Shown piece after piece: positions 15,742-19,134 of a DNA stretch of 19,134 bases. A program made the translations under genes and the position numbers. Numbering within the stretch: the stretch's first letter is position 1; the number at the start of each line of letters is the position of its first letter. The notes under the pieces are model-generated. The model made no database searches. It was given only the letters and a program-made list of their open reading frames with translations, and had not been told where the DNA came from. This DNA comes from an uncultured bacterium (GTDB lineage Bacteria > Hydrogenedentota > Hydrogenedentia > Hydrogenedentales > CAITNO01). The DNA is taken from contig CALDSM010000702.1 of assembly GCA_937923585.1 (NCBI GenBank), forward strand, positions 1-19,134. The letters are read 5' to 3'.

Positions 15742-15775
15742 CGCGGCGGGCACGCCTTTCGACCTGCCCGCCGCG
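15742..15775 (-). terminator. Probable intrinsic terminator of the DUF1080 gene
   Basis: An 11-bp perfect GC-rich stem (CGCGGCGGGCA at 15742-15752, TGCCCGCCGCG at 15765-15775) with a 12-nt loop. On the minus strand it is followed by TTCCTTCTT, a moderately T-rich run, 24 bp after the DUF1080 stop. It may also stop read-through from the kinase on the other strand. Confidence 0.6.
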
Positions 15776-15798
15776 CCCATTGCGGCAGTTCATTACCG

Positions 15799-16812
15799 CT
15801 ATTTCACCACGGGCCGCAACACCATGTTGCGGTAGGAGACGCCGGAGTGGTCGCCCTGAAGATAGAGGGGGCCGGGGCGGAACTCGTCGGACCACATGGC
15901 GCCGCCGGTGCAGCCGGGCAGCGGGGCGTTGTCAATCACCAGTTGGCCGTTGAGTTTGACGGTGACGTGGCGGTCCACCAGCGTGATGTCCACATGCTGC
16001 CACTCGCCCGCGGGCTTCTCGGCGGAAACGAGCGGCGCGATGCGGCTGTAGATACTGCACATATTATGCGTGTCTATGGGCTTGCCGAAACTGTCGAGCA
16101 TCTGCACCTCATAGACGCCGCGCAGGTAGACGCCGCTGTTACCGTCCTTGGCCATGTTCACGTCGAAGCTGAGGTTGAAGTCCTCGAATTCTTTCTCCGT
16201 GCGCAGGTTGCCGTAGCTGATGTGGGGTTTGCCCTCTTCCTGCTTCGGGTCGTTGGTCAGCACACCCCTGGACACGCTCCAGCCGTTCTTCGCGAGCCCC
16301 ATCAGCTTCCAGCCCTTGAGGTTTTTGTCGTTGAACAGCTTCACCGGCTTGCCGAACTTCACCTTGGACAGGTCGGGCGCGGGCGGCAGCGGCGGGATGC
16401 GCCTGCCGGTGAACTCGACCTTCTCTACGCCGGTACCGTCGGCCTTGGGGTTGGTGCGCACGCCTTTGAGCTCATCACCGTTCACCGTGCAGGAGAGCGT
16501 CTCGGGGAAGGTCTGCTTCGCCGCCACTTTACCGGCGGCGTCCTTGCGCTCGACTTCCTTGAGCCGGACCGCGCACAGCGTGCTGTCGTCCATGTACACC
16601 GCGTCCACGGGCACCACGCTGCCGCCGTACCACAGCACACTGCCGTCGAGATACCCCTTGTCCTTGTCTATGCCGAGCCAGCCCGCGCCGCCGTTGGGAA
16701 GGTCAAGCGCCCAACGGCCGATGAACGGATCGGCGGCGGGCTGGGCGGGGGCCGACGCGGCGCAGAGCAGCGCCAGTGCCGGAAGCAGTGCAAATTGAAT
16801 GGCATTCTTCAT
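15799..16812 (-). CDS. DUF1080 (3-keto-disaccharide hydrolase domain) protein, secreted
   Basis: A 337-residue exported protein. A signal peptide (about 1-23, ending SAPA) is followed by an N-terminal beta-rich domain (about 28-125, starting PFIGRWALDLPNGGAGWL), lipocalin-like in pattern. The C-terminal DUF1080 domain runs from about 150 to the end (KLFNDKNLKGWKLMG, then NSGVYLRGVYEVQMLDS, GEWQHVDITLVDRHVTVKLNGQLV). DUF1080 is a concanavalin-like jelly roll now annotated as a 3-keto-glycoside/disaccharide hydrolase domain; such proteins are abundant in PVC bacteria and often found with Gfo/Idh/MocA oxidoreductases, which could make 3-keto sugars. The start at 16812 has a GAAGGAG box 7 nt upstream and opens the signal peptide; the frame is open to 17247 but that extension is composition noise. 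A terminator-like hairpin follows. Confidence 0.88.
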   Translation of the reverse strand: MKNAIQFALLPALALLCAASAPAQPAADPFIGRWALDLPNGGAGWLGIDKDKGYLDGSVLWYGGSVVPVDAVYMDDSTLCAVRLKEVERKDAAGKVAAKQTFPETLSCTVNGDELKGVRTNPKADGTGVEKVEFTGRRIPPLPPAPDLSKVKFGKPVKLFNDKNLKGWKLMGLAKNGWSVSRGVLTNDPKQEEGKPHISYGNLRTEKEFEDFNLSFDVNMAKDGNSGVYLRGVYEVQMLDSFGKPIDTHNMCSIYSRIAPLVSAEKPAGEWQHVDITLVDRHVTVKLNGQLVIDNAPLPGCTGGAMWSDEFRPGPLYLQGDHSGVSYRNMVLRPVVK

Positions 16813-16964
16813 GTCAGTTCTCCTTCGTTGCGGGTTTCTGCCAGTGACGAGACAGGGTATTCTTGCGAATGCGGACGCCGGTTTTCCACTGCTTTTTACT
16901 CCCCCGATTGCGCCAGCCGCAAAGACTGCGAAAAAACGGAATCCGGTTCGCGCGAAGATTTCCA

Positions 16965-16993
16965 ATGACAATTCTGCGATTTGGTGGTATGCT
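16965..16993 (+). promoter_or_regulatory. Candidate promoter of the alpha/beta hydrolase gene
   Basis: ATGACA (16965-16970; five of six -35 bases) and TATGCT (16988-16993; four of six -10 bases) are 17 nt apart. Transcription from about 17000 would support the start codon at 17016 over the upstream ATGs at 16965 and 16989. Confidence 0.35.
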
Positions 16994-17015
16994 AGAGGCA
17001 GGAGACGCAGAGCGC

Positions 17016-18035
17016 ATGGTAGATGTCCGGCCCGCAAAAGACATGATCGCCCGACTGTTGCATCGGTTTGAAATGCTGATGGCACGGCGGCGCGTCCGCC
17101 AGGCGCTCGTGGCAGAGGATTTGCGCGCTTTCGAGGACGCCTACGCGCGCCACTACATCCCGGGCGAATCGAAACCCCCGGAGGTGGGCCGCCCGTATCT
17201 GCTGCGACCCCGGCGGCTGAAGCCGCTCGGCGGAGTGGTGCTGACACACGGATTTCTGGCGGCGCCGCTGGAGACGCGCCAGTTGGGCGAGGCGCTGTGC
17301 CGGGCGGGCTATGCGGTGTACGGCGTGCGACTGGCGGGGCACGGCACCGCGCCGGAAGACATTGCGGCGCGCCCGTGGCAGGAATGGTACGGGGCGGTGG
17401 AGCGGGGCGTCGCCATTCTGGAAACCCTCTCGGACAAGGTCGCGCTGTGCGGGTTTTCGGCGGGCGGATGCCTGTCGCTGATCGGCGCGGCGCGGATGCC
17501 GGAACGGCTGCGTGCGGTGATTTCCATTTGCGCTCCGCTGTATGTGCGGAACCGCGGCATTCATTTTGTCCCGTCCATCCTGGGCTTCAACTCGCTGCTG
17601 CACAGGGTCGGCGCGGACCGGTTCCGCTGGGAGTACTCGGAGAACCACCCGGAGAACCTGCATATCAACTACCTGCGCAACCCGCTGACGGCGGCGAACG
17701 AGTTGGTGAACGTCATGGCGGAGTCGGAGCGGGTGCTCGAAACCATATCCATCCCGGCGCTGGTGGTCCAGGCGTCACAGGACCCGACGGTGCATCCGGA
17801 CAGCGGTCCCGACATTTTCGGGCGGCTCGGCTCGCCGCACAAGGAATTGACGGTCTTCGAGCGGGGACGGCACGGCATCATCAACGGCGCGGGCAGCGAG
17901 GAGGTGTCCTCGCGGGTGGCGCAATTCCTGGAAAGGGCACTGCTGCTTCCGAGGGAACTGAAACCGCTACCGGTGGTGACGGAGCAGCCTGCGGTCACGG
18001 AAGCCGAGGAAACGCGGGCGATTTCGGCCGTTTAG
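17016..18035 (+). CDS. Alpha/beta hydrolase (carboxylesterase/lipase-like)
   Basis: A 339-residue serine hydrolase with the alpha/beta fold, probably an esterase or monoacylglycerol-lipase/Est30-like enzyme. Visible parts: VVLTHGFLAAP (oxyanion-hole HGF), the YGVRLAGHG strand-turn, the nucleophile elbow CGFSAGG with Ser148, Asp256 in QASQDPTVHPD, and His286 in RGRHGII, giving a full Ser-Asp-His triad. There is no signal peptide, so it is probably cytoplasmic. An N-terminal stretch of about 60 residues rich in Arg/Ala helices precedes the fold, and the last 30 residues are a Pro/Glu/Val-rich tail. The start is uncertain: 17016 has GGAG 11 nt upstream and suits the promoter; 16965 is the main alternative. 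It diverges from the DUF1080 gene. Substrate cannot be inferred. Confidence 0.85.
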   Translation: MVDVRPAKDMIARLLHRFEMLMARRRVRQALVAEDLRAFEDAYARHYIPGESKPPEVGRPYLLRPRRLKPLGGVVLTHGFLAAPLETRQLGEALCRAGYAVYGVRLAGHGTAPEDIAARPWQEWYGAVERGVAILETLSDKVALCGFSAGGCLSLIGAARMPERLRAVISICAPLYVRNRGIHFVPSILGFNSLLHRVGADRFRWEYSENHPENLHINYLRNPLTAANELVNVMAESERVLETISIPALVVQASQDPTVHPDSGPDIFGRLGSPHKELTVFERGRHGIINGAGSEEVSSRVAQFLERALLLPRELKPLPVVTEQPAVTEAEETRAISAV

Positions 18036-18047
18036 AACGGCCGGGGA

Positions 18048-19134
18048 TCAGCGGCGAAATTCACTCTTCAGGTTGGGGGCGTTTTCGCGGGACTGGGGCT
18101 TGTCCCGGCTCTTGTCCAGCACCTGCACGTTGTAGGTATCCCCGTAAAGGAACACTTCCATGTCGGTCAGCCATTGGCCGATGGGAATGACCCCGCCCCG
18201 GTGCAGCGTGTAGGGGTCGTCGTCGTAGATGAAGTTGACGACGTAGTCGCCCTGGTTGACGAAGACGGACTGTTTGCCGCCCGGCGGAATGGTGAGTTCC
18301 GTGGACCCTTCCTGTGAAACGACCGCCGCCTTCACGCGGGTGTCGGCCGCATTGCGGACCCGGATTTCATAGCTCCCCTGCGGCAGCCTGAGCATGTTCT
18401 GGGGCAGTTGCGCGCGCGGCCGGTAGGAACCGGACTTGCCCCCGCCCTTTTCCGCCTCGCGTTCCCGGCGGGACGCGCCCGCCACGGTGACGCGGCCCTT
18501 GCGGGGCGCGGGTGGAGCGGTTTCAGCGGTGTCCGTTTCGGTGCCGCCGGCCGCCTGTTCCGCATTGTCCTCCGCGCCGTTCATGCCGTCGTCCGCGTTC
18601 CCGGCAGCCTCTTCCGCGTTGTCCTCCGCGGTCCGGGTGTTCGGCTCCGGGGGCCTCTCCCCTTCCGCCTGCTCCTCCTCAGCCTTCCCCTTCCCTTTTC
18701 CTTTCGCCACAAAGAGCCCCGACTTCTTCACGAGCTTGTCGTTCTCGAACCGGGCGGTGAAACTGGAGCCGCTGCTGTCGCGCCAGGTGTAAATGTTGAC
18801 ATTCTCGCTGTTCTTGCTGATGGGCTGCGCCTCAATGCCGATGCGGCCCATGACCTCGTCAAAGGACATGCCCGCCCGGATGCCGTTGTATAGGTCCTTG
18901 TCAATCGTCTTGCCCTCAACCTTCTCGGTGGGCACCTCGTCGCCAAGCGGCGTGATGATGCTCTTTCGGATGAGCTTGCCGTTCTCGAACTTGGCGAGAA
19001 AGCTGAGTCCGGCCTGGTTCCAGCGGTATACGACGCTGGCCTGGTCGGTGCCGGCGATCAGCGCGCCGGGCACGCCCATCTTCTCCTGGACCTCCAACTG
19101 GGTCATGCCCTCCCTGACGGCCCGCATGTTTTCC
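18048..19134 (-). CDS. BamE/SmpA-like repeat protein with acidic linker, 5'-truncated
   Basis: The reading frame is open to the window edge, so the true start probably lies beyond it; a Met codon at 19127 gives 359 residues but has no visible ribosome-binding site. Numbering from that Met, residues about 1-58 and 80-138 are two copies of one unit: V/I-R-x-GM-T/S-x-x-EV, a conserved Gly-Val/Ile, then F-x-A-K/R-FEN-x-KL-x-x-KS. This matches the BamE/SmpA-type fold seen in envelope proteins. A lysine/glycine run (KGKGKGK), an acidic linker with repeated AEDNAE-x-AAG, and an ordered C-terminal part from about 240 (LPQGSYEIRVRNAADTRVKA, then YVVNFIYDDDPYTLH) follow. Probably an envelope or stress-related structural protein; no enzyme motif is seen. 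Confidence 0.7.
   Translation of the reverse strand, partial: ENMRAVREGMTQLEVQEKMGVPGALIAGTDQASVVYRWNQAGLSFLAKFENGKLIRKSIITPLGDEVPTEKVEGKTIDKDLYNGIRAGMSFDEVMGRIGIEAQPISKNSENVNIYTWRDSSGSSFTARFENDKLVKKSGLFVAKGKGKGKAEEEQAEGERPPEPNTRTAEDNAEEAAGNADDGMNGAEDNAEQAAGGTETDTAETAPPAPRKGRVTVAGASRREREAEKGGGKSGSYRPRAQLPQNMLRLPQGSYEIRVRNAADTRVKAAVVSQEGSTELTIPPGGKQSVFVNQGDYVVNFIYDDDPYTLHRGGVIPIGQWLTDMEVFLYGDTYNVQVLDKSRDKPQSRENAPNLKSEFRR

Larger units (their letters stand above)
15523..15798. other. Convergent intergenic region with two hairpins
   Basis: The 276-bp gap between the 3' ends of the kinase and DUF1080 genes. It holds a perfect 12-bp GAAA-loop hairpin (15622-15649) and an 11-bp terminator-like hairpin (15742-15775). 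No gene is supportable. Confidence 0.6.

Noticed and set aside
16813..17247. Upstream extension of the DUF1080 frame
   Set aside because: Signal peptide and strong ribosome-binding site place the start at 16812; the extension overlaps the divergent hydrolase gene.
1..19134. CRISPR arrays, tRNA, rRNA, transposases, integrases
   Set aside because: Looked for; none found. The 21-bp repeats at 6741-6824 have no spacers and sit on a promoter, so they are not a CRISPR array.

Overview
The window looks like a contig end from a high-GC environmental bacterium, probably a metagenome assembly. Carbohydrate genes (GH95, GH127, DUF1080, a Tat-exported Gfo/Idh/MocA oxidoreductase), a soluble Ser/Thr kinase and tandem radical SAM enzymes suggest a Planctomycetota/PVC- or Hydrogenedentota-like organism. 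This is a judgement from gene content; no rRNA or tRNA is present to confirm it. The first 30 bases are not genomic: they are an Illumina sequencing adapter.

Layout. 31-907 (-): CoA-transferase cut by the adapter. 1292-2629 (+): exported Gfo/Idh/MocA oxidoreductase. 2630-6846: an island of about 50% GC in a sampled line, against about 72% in a sampled line of the GH95 gene. It holds a minus-strand operon of an AAA+ ATPase with a C-terminal helix-turn-helix, a cytosolic subtilisin-like protease, and a small DUF2188 protein. 7050-9440 (+): GH95 fucosidase. 9859-12058 (+): two radical SAM genes in an operon. 12284-14257 (-): GH127 glycosidase. 14581-15522 (+): Ser/Thr kinase. 15799-16812 (-): DUF1080 hydrolase. 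17016-18035 (+): alpha/beta hydrolase. 18048-19134 (-): BamE-like repeat protein, cut by the window end.

The centre of interest is the ATPase-subtilase-DUF2188 operon. It has a near-perfect sigma70-type promoter covered by 21-bp direct repeats, which could be an operator read by the HTH at the end of the ATPase. ATPase-subtilase pairs of this kind are associated with anti-phage defence; I recall the names IteA and IteS but could not check them. The DUF2188 gene, 24 bp behind the protease with its own strong Shine-Dalgarno sequence, looks like a third component.

The surrounding genes form a loose polysaccharide-use neighbourhood. The GH95 and GH127 enzymes and the DUF1080 protein carry Sec-type signal peptides and should act on fucosylated or arabinosylated glycans outside the cytoplasm. 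A two-hairpin dispersed repeat sits in the gaps on both sides of the radical SAM operon.
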